Under the pieces are notes generated by a model. It was given only the letters and a program-made list of their open reading frames with translations, was not told the DNA's origin and ran no database searches. The translations under genes were made by a program, and so were the position numbers. 64,000 nucleotides of DNA from Asticcacaulis excentricus CB 48 (GTDB lineage Bacteria > Pseudomonadota > Alphaproteobacteria > Caulobacterales > Caulobacteraceae), in contig NC_014816.1 in assembly GCF_000175215.2 (NCBI RefSeq), forward strand, positions 1,361,001 through 1,425,000. Direction: 5' to 3'. Every line of letters starts with the position of its first letter. The stretch's first letter is position 1. Positions 24,325 through 32,961 of the stretch are shown here, in pieces.

Positions 24325-26673
24325 ATGTTGAATGCGACAGGCCGTCTCAGGGCGAAAAGTCTTTCCCAATTTGCCGGCGTCTCTGCTCTGGCGCTTCTCA
24401 GCGCGGGTGTGGCATTTGGAGACGAACTTGCGCCGGAACCTGAAGTGACAGACGTGGTGGTGACGGCGACGCGCCGCGCTACTAATGTGCAGAAAATCCC
24501 CTACAATATTTCGGCCATCGGGGCTGCCGAAGCTGAACGCAACGGTATCGTGGAAATCGCCGATCTGGCGCGCGTAACGCCGGGGCTGAGCTTTCGCGAC
24601 GTAGGTGCCCGCGACAACGGCTCCGTCATCTTACGTGGCCTGTCCGTTTCACCCCTGCGCGTCTCGACAGGTGGCGATAACGGATCAGTTGCACAGTATA
24701 TCAACGAGACACCGGTCACCAATCAACCGCGGGTGTTCGATATCGACCATATCGAAGTCTTGCGCGGGCCACAGGGGACACTTTATGGCTCGGGTTCTCT
24801 AGGGGGCGCGATCCGCTACATCGTCAATGACCCTAAAATGTATTTCAATACCTCTGCCGGTGCTGATGTTTACAAAATTTCCCAAGCCGGGGAGGGGTCG
24901 TATAAATTGACCGGCATGATCAATCTGCCGTTGGTCGAAGACAAGCTGGCCCTGCGCGTCGCCCTGCAGCACCTTGATGATTCAGGCTTTACCGATTACC
25001 CCATGGTCATCAGCGGTCCGAAAACCGATCTTGATTTCGAAAAGCGTACCACGACGCGTGCGTCTCTCCTCTGGAAGCCCACAGCGGTCTTCTCTGCGAC
25101 GGCCAGCGTCTATTACGACAATGCCAAGGCGGGCGGGCGCACAGGCTCCAATGCCGGTCTCACCATCAAGGCGCCTTATGACGGCGTCTCGGATAATTCC
25201 GACCCGACAATGTGGTCCTATCCGGCTTCCAACTATCGCCCCTACACACTCGGCAAGTTTGAGATCGGCCAGCGTTTCGAGGAGCCTGAATCCAACCACT
25301 ACCTCCTATCGGCACTTGAACTTAAATACGATCTAGGTTTTGCGGACCTGACGTCGTCGAGCTCCTACACTACGGAAAGCGTGCTGGGTCACAGAGACCA
25401 GACCGACCTCCTGCTGGGGTTGGGGTTTGGCTACGAAAACTACCCCGATTTCCGGGCCTTCACCACGGAAGAATCGGATTTTGAAGCCACGGTGCAGGAG
25501 CTGCGTCTGGTGTCGAAATCGGGAGGTGCGTTCGATTACGCCGTAGGTCTCTACTACACCCGCGAAACGGCCCACAGTACCTCTAAGGAATTCACCCCGG
25601 GACTTGCCCAGTTTTGGGGGCTAGGACGTACGGATGACCTAGAGTATTTCTCGGTCGAGGACTCAAAATATACCGAAATGGCGGCGTTCGGGGAACTGAC
25701 TTGGCATGTCAATGATCTGTGGCAGATCACCGGTGGTCTGCGGACGTTCGAACTGAAAGACGATGTGGTGTCGTGTACGGCCCTGCCTCTTTATGACGAT
25801 CCCTTCTCGGACACTATCACCTTCTCTTGTGCAAACGGCGCGTCCAAGGTCAGCAAGACCATTTACAAGGCAAATAGCTCTTACCAGCTGACGCCTGACA
25901 TGATGCTCTACGGCACCTTCTCGCAAGGTTTCCGACGTGGTGGTGTCAACACCCTCCCTGACGGTGCGCAGTTTGCCGGCATCACCGACGCGCAGCGCAA
26001 GTATATTCCGGATAGTGTCGACAATTTCGAACTGGGCGTGCGTTCACAGTGGTTCGACCGTCGTCTGACGCTCAATGCCGCCCTGTTTCACATCGACTGG
26101 CAGGACGTGCAACTGGCTTCTCTGGCACCGGGCAACCTTCCCATCATTGCCAATGCCGGAAAGGCGACCTCCGACGGCGTCGAGCTGGAATCGGAGTGGA
26201 AGGCCAATGACGCTCTGACGTTCAGTTTCGGCTACGCGTACACGAAGGCCGAGATGGCGCAGACCTATTACAATCGTAATGAAGACGGCGACATCCTTAA
26301 CACTTTCCTCAAAGGTACATCTCTGCCGGGGACGCCGGAACACCAGGTCAGCCTGGCGGTCGATTACAACCTCCCGACCCTACCGGTCGGCGAGTTGAGC
26401 CTTCATGCCGATGTCAGTCATTCATCGAGCGTAACCACGTCGGCGGAAAAAGACAGCCTCGACTACCGCATGCTGGATGGCTTCTCTGAGGTCAATGCCT
26501 CGGCCTTGCTGATCCCGTCTAATGGGATGAAGATCCGGTTCTATGTCACCAATCTAACCAATGAGTACGCTTTCGTTTCGTCGCAGGGGCCGTCAACCTA
26601 TGGTCTGCAAGGCCAGTTCCTCATTCCGATCCGCCCCCGCACGATAGGTGTGTCCATCTCCAAGAATTTCTGA
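24325..26673 (+). CDS. TonB-dependent receptor
   Basis: 782 residues from the ATG at 24325, which has a strong ribosome-binding site (AAGGGGA); an upstream in-frame start adds only promoter-derived residues. A signal peptide ends in GVAFGDE. Then follow the TonB box VTDVVVTATRR, a plug domain (ARVTPGLSFRDVGARDNG, IRGLS-like ILRGLSVSP, YINETPVTN, EVLRGPQGTLYGSGSLGGAIRY) and a barrel ending in RPRTIGVSISKNF. It belongs to the large receptor group of caulobacteria and sphingomonads that take up carbohydrates or natural products. The next gene begins with no gap, so the two act together. Confidence 0.92.
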   Translation: MLNATGRLRAKSLSQFAGVSALALLSAGVAFGDELAPEPEVTDVVVTATRRATNVQKIPYNISAIGAAEAERNGIVEIADLARVTPGLSFRDVGARDNGSVILRGLSVSPLRVSTGGDNGSVAQYINETPVTNQPRVFDIDHIEVLRGPQGTLYGSGSLGGAIRYIVNDPKMYFNTSAGADVYKISQAGEGSYKLTGMINLPLVEDKLALRVALQHLDDSGFTDYPMVISGPKTDLDFEKRTTTRASLLWKPTAVFSATASVYYDNAKAGGRTGSNAGLTIKAPYDGVSDNSDPTMWSYPASNYRPYTLGKFEIGQRFEEPESNHYLLSALELKYDLGFADLTSSSSYTTESVLGHRDQTDLLLGLGFGYENYPDFRAFTTEESDFEATVQELRLVSKSGGAFDYAVGLYYTRETAHSTSKEFTPGLAQFWGLGRTDDLEYFSVEDSKYTEMAAFGELTWHVNDLWQITGGLRTFELKDDVVSCTALPLYDDPFSDTITFSCANGASKVSKTIYKANSSYQLTPDMMLYGTFSQGFRRGGVNTLPDGAQFAGITDAQRKYIPDSVDNFELGVRSQWFDRRLTLNAALFHIDWQDVQLASLAPGNLPIIANAGKATSDGVELESEWKANDALTFSFGYAYTKAEMAQTYYNRNEDGDILNTFLKGTSLPGTPEHQVSLAVDYNLPTLPVGELSLHADVSHSSSVTTSAEKDSLDYRMLDGFSEVNASALLIPSNGMKIRFYVTNLTNEYAFVSSQGPSTYGLQGQFLIPIRPRTIGVSISKNF

Positions 26674-28266
26674 GTGTTACAACTTGATCCAGATGCTATT
26701 CTGGCCGAAGCGCTGAGGCTTCGGCGGGCCGGATATTTGACGGACGCGATCGCTGCCGCGCGCCGCCTGACCGAGGTGGCTCCTTGGCGGCTGGAGGCTT
26801 GGTTTATCTGGGGAACCAGTGCGCTGGCCGCCGGTCGTTTGTCCGAAGCCGAGCAGGTGCTGGGGGAAGGGGCGCGTCGCTCTCCCGTAAATGCGCGGGC
26901 GAGGTTTCTCGTTCCGCGCGCCCGGACCCTCACAGCGCTCGGTCGCTCAGCTGAAGCGGTCGCCAACACACGTGCAGCCGTCCCGCAGATCACTCAGGCC
27001 GCGGATTTCAATACGCTGAGCGCCGTGATGTCACAGGCGAATTTGCTCGACGAGGCCCTGCCTTTGTCTGAGGCGGCGGTCGCACTCGATCCGCTGGCGT
27101 CAGATGCTTGGCACAACCTGGGCAGTTTGTACCAGTTTATGGGGCGTCTGGAGGACGCGGCTACGGCCTTTGAGCGTGCTATTTCAGTCGAGTCCAATGC
27201 CGCGGCGCATCTGGCTTTGGCAAGGCTGCGTAAATGGTCTGTTACAGATAATCACATTGAACGGTTGAAATCGGCACCACTGGTTTCGCCGCTGGACGAA
27301 GCGCGTCTTAACTATGCCCTGTTCAAAGAACTGGATGATGTCGGCCATCACGATGAAGCCTGGGAGAGGTTAAGGCGCGGTGCTGAGGTCGCGAAAGTGG
27401 CCATCGGGGGGTGGGACGCGGAGCAGGAGGCCGAGACGCTTGCAGCCTGGATGACGGCGTTCCCAAACGCCGCCTCTCTAAAAAGGGGCGACGGCCTGAG
27501 CCGGATAGAGGGGATGCGCCCGCGCCGACTCTTTATCGTTGGTCTGCCGCGTTCCGGCACAACGCTTGTAGAGCGCGTACTGGCGGCACATTCCGAAGTT
27601 CAGGCTTTGGGCGAACTTCAAACTTTTGGCCTCGCGGTCAAGCGCGTGTCGCAAAGCCGCACTCCGTATCTGCTAGATGCCGATACAGTGCGCCGCGTGT
27701 CTGAAGCCGATCCATCGGAAATAGCTGCCTGTTACGACCCCGAGACCGACTACCTGTGGGACGGGCGAAGCTCGGTCACCATCGACAAGCTGCCGCATAA
27801 TCATGACTACTGCGGCCTGATCCGCCGAGCCTTTCCGGATGCGCTCATCGTACACGTCCGACGTGAGCCTCTGGATGCCCTGTTCGGAGCCTATCGTCTG
27901 CTATTTGCGCATGCACACAAATGGTCCTATGACTTCGAAGATCTCGCTACCCATTACGACCATTATCGCCGTCTGATGGCGCATTGGCAGGCTGTTGATC
28001 CGGCCATTATTGATGTTTCGCTCGAAGGCCTTATTGCGAACCCCGAAAGTGAAATTCGCCGGTTGCTTAGCGACTGCGGCCTGCCGTTCGAGCCTGCCTG
28101 CCTGTCACCGCATGAGGTCATGGGTGCGGTGGCCACCGCCTCTTCGACACAAGTACGCAAACCGATCAATGCCGAAGGAATTGGTGCCTGGAGACGCTAC
28201 GCCAAAGGTTTGAAGCCGCTTCATAACCAACTGACAGCTCTGGGCTATATTTCCCCTTCCCCATAA
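26674..28266 (+). CDS. TPR-repeat sulfotransferase family protein
   Basis: 530 residues, starting at GTG directly after the receptor TGA with no spacer. The N-terminal half (1-200) has tetratricopeptide helices (LDEALPLSEAAVALDPLASD, AWHNLGSLYQFMGRLEDAAT). The C-terminal half is a sulfotransferase domain with the PAPS 5'-phosphosulfate loop LFIVGLPRSGTTLVERVLA and VHVRREPLDALFGAYR as the 3'-phosphate region. Genes of this layout are often paired with TonB-dependent receptors; the substrate is unknown. No signal peptide is visible, so it is probably cytoplasmic. Confidence 0.88.
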   Translation: MLQLDPDAILAEALRLRRAGYLTDAIAAARRLTEVAPWRLEAWFIWGTSALAAGRLSEAEQVLGEGARRSPVNARARFLVPRARTLTALGRSAEAVANTRAAVPQITQAADFNTLSAVMSQANLLDEALPLSEAAVALDPLASDAWHNLGSLYQFMGRLEDAATAFERAISVESNAAAHLALARLRKWSVTDNHIERLKSAPLVSPLDEARLNYALFKELDDVGHHDEAWERLRRGAEVAKVAIGGWDAEQEAETLAAWMTAFPNAASLKRGDGLSRIEGMRPRRLFIVGLPRSGTTLVERVLAAHSEVQALGELQTFGLAVKRVSQSRTPYLLDADTVRRVSEADPSEIAACYDPETDYLWDGRSSVTIDKLPHNHDYCGLIRRAFPDALIVHVRREPLDALFGAYRLLFAHAHKWSYDFEDLATHYDHYRRLMAHWQAVDPAIIDVSLEGLIANPESEIRRLLSDCGLPFEPACLSPHEVMGAVATASSTQVRKPINAEGIGAWRRYAKGLKPLHNQLTALGYISPSP

Positions 28267-28313
28267 TTGGGAATGCGATAGTCTGTGATCACGAATTGGC
28301 GTCGGAGGCTCCC

Positions 28314-29813
28314 ATGCGACATATCTCACACTTTATCGGCGGGCAGGCGGTAGCGGGGGTGTCGGGCCGGGTCGGTGAGGTGTTCGATCCGAATACCGGC
28401 CGGGTTCAGGCGAAGGTCGATCTGGGCACCTCGGAGGAGCTGGCTCAGGCCGTAGCGGTGGCGAAGGTGGCGCAGGCGGGTTGGGCCGCGCTTAATCCGC
28501 AGCGCCGCGCGCGGGTGATGTTTGAGTTCAAACGCTTGCTGGAACGTGACATGGACGCGCTGGCGCATCTTCTGGCATCCGAGCATGGCAAGGTCATTTC
28601 CGATGCGAAGGGCGATATTCAGCGTGGGCTGGAGGTCGTTGAGTTCGTCTGCGGCATCCCGCATCTGCTGAAAGGCGAATATACAGAAGGCGCCGGGCCT
28701 GGCATTGACGTCTTTTCGATGCGTCAGCCACTGGGGGTCGTGGCCGGCATCACGCCATTCAACTTCCCGGCCATGATCCCCATGTGGATGTTCGCACCGG
28801 CGCTGGCCACCGGCAATGCCTTCATCCTCAAGCCGTCCGAGCGTGACCCTTCCGTCCCCGTGCGGCTGGCGGAGCTGCTGCTGGAGGCTGGTCTGCCCGA
28901 AGGCGTGCTCAATGTCGTGAACGGCGACAAGGTGGTGGTTGATGCCATACTTGATCACCCCGATATCCGCGCCGTGAGCTTCGTCGGCTCGTCTGACATC
29001 GCGCAATACGTCTATGGTCGCGGGTCGCAAAACGGCAAGCGGATGCAGTGCATGGGCGGCGCAAAGAACCACGGCATCGTCCTGCCTGATGCCGATCTCG
29101 ATCAGGCGGTGGCCGATATAATGGGGGCCGCCTATGGCTCTGCCGGCGAACGTTGCATGGCGCTGCCTGTGGTGGTGCCGGTGGGCGAAGAGACGGCGGA
29201 GCGTCTGCGGCCGAAGCTTCTGGCGGCGGCCGAAGGCTTGCGCGTCGGTGTCTCGACCGATGCCGAGGCCCACTATGGCCCGGTCGTGTCGGCGGCGCAC
29301 AAGGCGCGCATCGAACACTATATCCAGATGGGCGTCGATGAGGGCGCTGAACTTGTGCTCGACGGGCGCGGCTTTAAACTTCAGGGGCATGAGGAGGGCT
29401 TCTTCCTGGCCCCCAGCCTGTTCGATCACGTGACCCCCGCCATGCAGACCTATCAGGACGAAATCTTCGGTCCGGTGCTGCAAATCGTGCGGGCCAAGAC
29501 TTTGGAAGAAGCCATCCGCCTGCCGTCGCAACACCCGTATGGCAATGGCGTGGCTATCTTCACGCGCAACGGCGACGCGGCGCGCGAATTCGCCTCACAG
29601 GTTGAGGTCGGCATGGTCGGCATCAATGTCCCCATCCCCGTCCCAGTGGCCTATCACAGCTTCGGCGGCTGGAAGCGCTCCGGTTTCGGCGACCTCAACC
29701 AATATGGCATGGATGGCGTGCGTTTCTATACCCGCACCAAAACCGTTACACAAAGATGGCCGCAAGGCGGGGTTGTACGCGACCAAAGCTTTGTTATCCC
29801 AACGATGGCGTAG
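28314..29813 (+). CDS. mmsA: CoA-acylating methylmalonate-semialdehyde dehydrogenase
   Basis: 499 residues from the ATG at 28314, preceded by GGAGG; this is the family length. Landmarks: ITPFNFPAMIPMWMFAPALA, FILKPSERDP, FVGSSDIAQYVY (NAD binding), GGAKNHGIVLPDAD, GERCMALPVVVPVG with the catalytic Cys, and EIFGPVLQIVRAKTLEEAI. It converts methylmalonate or malonate semialdehyde to propionyl-CoA or acetyl-CoA with NAD+, in valine, inositol and beta-alanine breakdown. No other valine or inositol genes are nearby. Confidence 0.95.
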   Translation: MRHISHFIGGQAVAGVSGRVGEVFDPNTGRVQAKVDLGTSEELAQAVAVAKVAQAGWAALNPQRRARVMFEFKRLLERDMDALAHLLASEHGKVISDAKGDIQRGLEVVEFVCGIPHLLKGEYTEGAGPGIDVFSMRQPLGVVAGITPFNFPAMIPMWMFAPALATGNAFILKPSERDPSVPVRLAELLLEAGLPEGVLNVVNGDKVVVDAILDHPDIRAVSFVGSSDIAQYVYGRGSQNGKRMQCMGGAKNHGIVLPDADLDQAVADIMGAAYGSAGERCMALPVVVPVGEETAERLRPKLLAAAEGLRVGVSTDAEAHYGPVVSAAHKARIEHYIQMGVDEGAELVLDGRGFKLQGHEEGFFLAPSLFDHVTPAMQTYQDEIFGPVLQIVRAKTLEEAIRLPSQHPYGNGVAIFTRNGDAAREFASQVEVGMVGINVPIPVPVAYHSFGGWKRSGFGDLNQYGMDGVRFYTRTKTVTQRWPQGGVVRDQSFVIPTMA

Positions 29814-29960
29814 GGCAGCTTTTCGCCCAGTGGGGACGTCGGTTAACTCGGTACTACCTTGCCCGCAAGTGGTCATCAAGGATTCAATATTCCCCAATAA
29901 GACCGGTCGAGAAGCGGGGCAATGGCAGCATAGTCCTCTACGCGTTAAGCCAGCGCGGCA

Positions 29961-30268
29961 CTGTCCCCGACGCACCAGCACCCAGCCCGGATACTCGGCG
30001 AGCAGGCAAGAGGCCGCGTCCAGCACGACTAGGTCTTCGGCATTAAGCTTAACCTCTTGGGCCTTAACATTGTCGCTCAGTTGCACCGAGCATTTGGCCC
30101 CGATGATGACGCTGCCACGTGCTTCTGATGTAGGAGCCACGACAGAGCCACCTGCGCCACGCTGACGCCCTCTGCCGGCGCCACCTCATGCAGCACAGCG
30201 ATAAAGGCGTCGCCTCGCGCGAGAACGACCGGTGTGAAGTTCGGCTTGGCGCGGAAGCCTAGTGACAA
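29961..30268 (-). pseudogene. Relic of an aldo/keto reductase (C-terminal part, frameshifted)
   Basis: On the minus strand one frame encodes GVSVAQVALSWLLHQKHVA and the next frame continues GSVIIGAKCSVQLSDN, then LNAEDLVVLDAASCLLAEYP and GWVL. Together these are the conserved last third of an aldo/keto reductase of the type that ends in AEYPGWM. The frame changes near 30140, no N-terminal two thirds is present, and the C-terminal tail is also disturbed. An intact, different aldo/keto reductase lies at 59.3 kb. Confidence 0.75.
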
Positions 30269-30289
30269 CGGCCTTTGTTTTTTATCTCT

Positions 30290-31756
30290 TCACCGTGTAT
30301 GGAACGGCAGGGCGGGCAAGCCTTCCTTATTCATCAGGTTGGGGCGGGCGGCTTCGTCCCAGGCAAACCGCACGGAAATGGGTTGTCGCACATTGGGGTT
30401 TGAGGCGATGACTGTTTCAGCGGAGATACTGGCTGTAGCGGGCCACCATACGCCGTCAGCACCGGAAATTTGAAACCACGTTAGTGGCTTGGCGTCCCTA
30501 GCGACCAGCCCGCCGCCAATGTCGTCAAAGCTGAGAATGGCTTTATCATTTTCAATACGCACGTCGCGGAACTTAGGTCCGTTGATGACAAGGCCCGTCT
30601 GTCCATAGGTCTTCGACAGGGCCAGATTGGCCAGACGCTGCCCCACCGTAACCTTATCACGCGGGTGGATGTCGCTCAGATCATCGACCAGATCGGTGGT
30701 GACGACCATGCCGGTATTGGGAATGCGCAGGGCAGCCGTCTGAGCCTCCCACATCTGCGGCAGGCCTTCGGCTGAGGCTACCTGAGCCGGGCGCACAACG
30801 TGATAAAGATGCGGCGCAAGCTGAACATAATAAAAGGCAAGGTCCTGCCCGAACACCTTGCGCCAGCCCCCGATCAGGGCTTCCATCTTGTCTGTGTAAT
30901 CGGCCGCCCCGCCCGGAAACTCACCGGCAGTCATGAGATTTGATTCTCCCTGATACCAGATCACGCCTTTCAGCCCGAAGGGCGCCAGTGGAGAAATCAT
31001 GCTATTGTAAAGGCCTGAGATATCCGACCCGTCCACCTTCTGACCGGGTTTAACATCCGCATAGCGTTTGAGCGTCGGCACAGCTGCCATGCCTTCCGGG
31101 GCCGTCCACGGCTCGATCCGCGTGCCGCCCCAGGTCGAGTCGATCAGCCCGACTGGAGTGTTCAGTGTCGTATGCAGGCGCTTGCCGAAGACATAGGCAA
31201 CGGCGGAAAAACGTGATGTATCAAGCGTCTCTGGCGTTGTAATCACCCACTGCCCTTCAACATCCGCTGCGGGTGTGGTCGAACGCGCCTTTTTCACTTT
31301 GAACAGACGGATTTGTGGCATGTTCGCCCCCGCCAGTTCGGCGTCGGCATTTATCACATCTTTCTGACCTGGCTGATTGCGGAAGGGCTTTTCCATGTTT
31401 GACTGCCCCGACGCCAGCCAGACTTCGCCGATCAATATGTTAGACACCGTCAGGCGGTTACTCTTACCCGCGACGGTCATATTGAGGGGGGCGGCATCGG
31501 ATTTCAGGGGTTTTAGCATCACTTTCCAGCGGCCATCAGCCCCGGCCGCCGTGCGGTGAGTCTGACCGGCAATGCGTACCGTGACCATTTCGCCCGCATC
31601 GGCCCGTCCCCAGATGGCGACCGGCTGACCCGCCTGAAGCACCATGTGGTCTGAGATCAGGTTCGGTAGTTTTACCTCCGCTGAGACGGGGGCCGCCCCC
31701 AGGTTCAGGGTCGCAGCCAAGACCAGAAATGTGCTGGCAAAAAATCGTCTGTGCAT
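30290..31756 (-). CDS. Sialate O-acetylesterase-like SGNH hydrolase
   Basis: 488 residues from the ATG at 31756, which follows GAGGAAA; a GTG four codons upstream is less likely. The signal peptide ends in APVSAE. Motifs: LISDHMVLQAGQPVAIWG, GEVWLASGQSNMEKPF with the nucleophile Ser, IWYQGESNLMTAG, and SDIHPRDKVTVGQRLANLAL with Asp and His. Family members remove O-acetyl groups from sialic acids or from acetylated plant glycans. With the esterase encoded divergently and the pectin enzymes further on, plant polysaccharide deacetylation is the more likely role here. Confidence 0.9.
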   Translation of the reverse strand: MHRRFFASTFLVLAATLNLGAAPVSAEVKLPNLISDHMVLQAGQPVAIWGRADAGEMVTVRIAGQTHRTAAGADGRWKVMLKPLKSDAAPLNMTVAGKSNRLTVSNILIGEVWLASGQSNMEKPFRNQPGQKDVINADAELAGANMPQIRLFKVKKARSTTPAADVEGQWVITTPETLDTSRFSAVAYVFGKRLHTTLNTPVGLIDSTWGGTRIEPWTAPEGMAAVPTLKRYADVKPGQKVDGSDISGLYNSMISPLAPFGLKGVIWYQGESNLMTAGEFPGGAADYTDKMEALIGGWRKVFGQDLAFYYVQLAPHLYHVVRPAQVASAEGLPQMWEAQTAALRIPNTGMVVTTDLVDDLSDIHPRDKVTVGQRLANLALSKTYGQTGLVINGPKFRDVRIENDKAILSFDDIGGGLVARDAKPLTWFQISGADGVWWPATASISAETVIASNPNVRQPISVRFAWDEAARPNLMNKEGLPALPFHTR

Positions 31757-31891
31757 CGGTTTCCTCACTTCTTTGTGGTTTTGGCTTGACCTTTCGACGG
31801 TGCGACGAAAGTCGTGCGTTACACGCTTGTCAAATCCAGCTTAGGCTCTAAACTGAGCACAAACAATCAATATTGAGCAGAGAGTCATGTT

Positions 31892-32896
31892 ATGCCCGTA
31901 TCTATGGATCGCCGTCAGCTCTTGACCGCGGCGGCGGCCTCCGCCCTGTTGCCCGGTGTGGCCTTTGCGCAGGATTCCGGCGCGCCGCTGGCGTCCGAAG
32001 GGACGAAGGTGCCACTTCTGCCGCCGCTGGAAAGCTTCCCCCTATGGCCCAAGGGCAAGGTGCCGGGGGCAATGGGCGTGACGGTGAAGGAAGAGTGGAT
32101 TTTACGCAACCCCAAAGAGGGGAACCCGAACGACACAGCGGCGACGCATGTCACTGAGCCAGTCCTTATGGTGCGGCGACCGAAAAATCCGAATGGTTCA
32201 GCCATTCTGATGATCCCTGGCGGCGGCTATGTGCGCGTTGCCGTAAGTCGCGCAGGAGGCGGCACGGACAAGGACTTTGCTGATCGTGGCACGACGGTGT
32301 TTGTCATGACCTATCGTCTGCCGGCGGATGGCTGGGGTGCAGGGCCCGAAGCGCCGTTGCAGGACGCGCAGCGCGCCATCCGCCTGATCCGCCATCGCGC
32401 TGCAGACTTCGGTATCGACCCGAACCGTCTCGGCGTCATCGGCTTTTCGGCGGGTGGGCATCTGGCCGGATGGCTTTCGGAAAGTTTTGCACGGGAAACC
32501 TATGCGCCGGTCGATGCAGCCGATACACAGCCAACCAAGCCTTTGGTGACCGGGATGTTTTATCCGGTGATGACCATGATGGCCCCTTACGCGCATGGGG
32601 GCTCGGTCAATGCCATGTTCCCGAATGGCGGCACGGACGAGCAAAAGCGCAAGGTCTCGCTAGAGTTCAATCTGCCTAAGGATATGCCGCCAACCTTCAT
32701 GGCGCATGCGGGGGATGACCGTACGGTCCCGGCGGAAAACAGCCTGATCCTCTATCAGGCCCTGCGCGCACAGAAGACACCGACGGAGCTGCATATTTTC
32801 GAAAATGGTGGCCACGGCCTTCGCGTCAATGGACAGGATCAGCCCTATATGTCGCTGTTTGAGGCCTTTGCGAAACGCCACGGCCTCTGGGGTTAG
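31892..32896 (+). CDS. Exported alpha/beta-hydrolase esterase (acetyl-xylan/feruloyl esterase-like)
   Basis: 334 residues. The N-terminus SMDRRQLLTAAAA followed by a hydrophobic stretch ending VAFAQ is a probable Tat signal. The hydrolase fold shows ILMIPGGGYVRVAVS (oxyanion region), IGFSAGGHLAGWL with the nucleophile Ser, and GGHGLR with the catalytic His. The arrangement matches small exported esterases that remove acetyl or aromatic groups from polysaccharides. It is transcribed away from the sialate O-acetylesterase gene, 136 bp apart, and ends in a terminator. Confidence 0.87.
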   Translation: MPVSMDRRQLLTAAAASALLPGVAFAQDSGAPLASEGTKVPLLPPLESFPLWPKGKVPGAMGVTVKEEWILRNPKEGNPNDTAATHVTEPVLMVRRPKNPNGSAILMIPGGGYVRVAVSRAGGGTDKDFADRGTTVFVMTYRLPADGWGAGPEAPLQDAQRAIRLIRHRAADFGIDPNRLGVIGFSAGGHLAGWLSESFARETYAPVDAADTQPTKPLVTGMFYPVMTMMAPYAHGGSVNAMFPNGGTDEQKRKVSLEFNLPKDMPPTFMAHAGDDRTVPAENSLILYQALRAQKTPTELHIFENGGHGLRVNGQDQPYMSLFEAFAKRHGLWG

Positions 32897-32913
32897 GGTC
32901 TTTTTTGAAAAAT

Positions 32914-32941
32914 ACCCCGCTGGAGCTAAGTCCAGCGGGGT
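32914..32941. terminator. Bidirectional terminator between two convergent genes
   Basis: ACCCCGCTGGA and TCCAGCGGGGT form a perfect 11-bp stem with a 6-nt loop. CGCTTTTTA follows on the plus strand and ATTTTTC on the minus strand, so it can serve the esterase and the 968-residue receptor. Confidence 0.88.
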
Positions 32942-32961
32942 CGCTTTTTATCTGACCGCGT

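Noticed and set aside
28326..29534. 402-codon frame antisense to mmsA
   Set aside because: It mirrors the conserved mmsA gene, has no ribosome-binding site and no recognisable motif.
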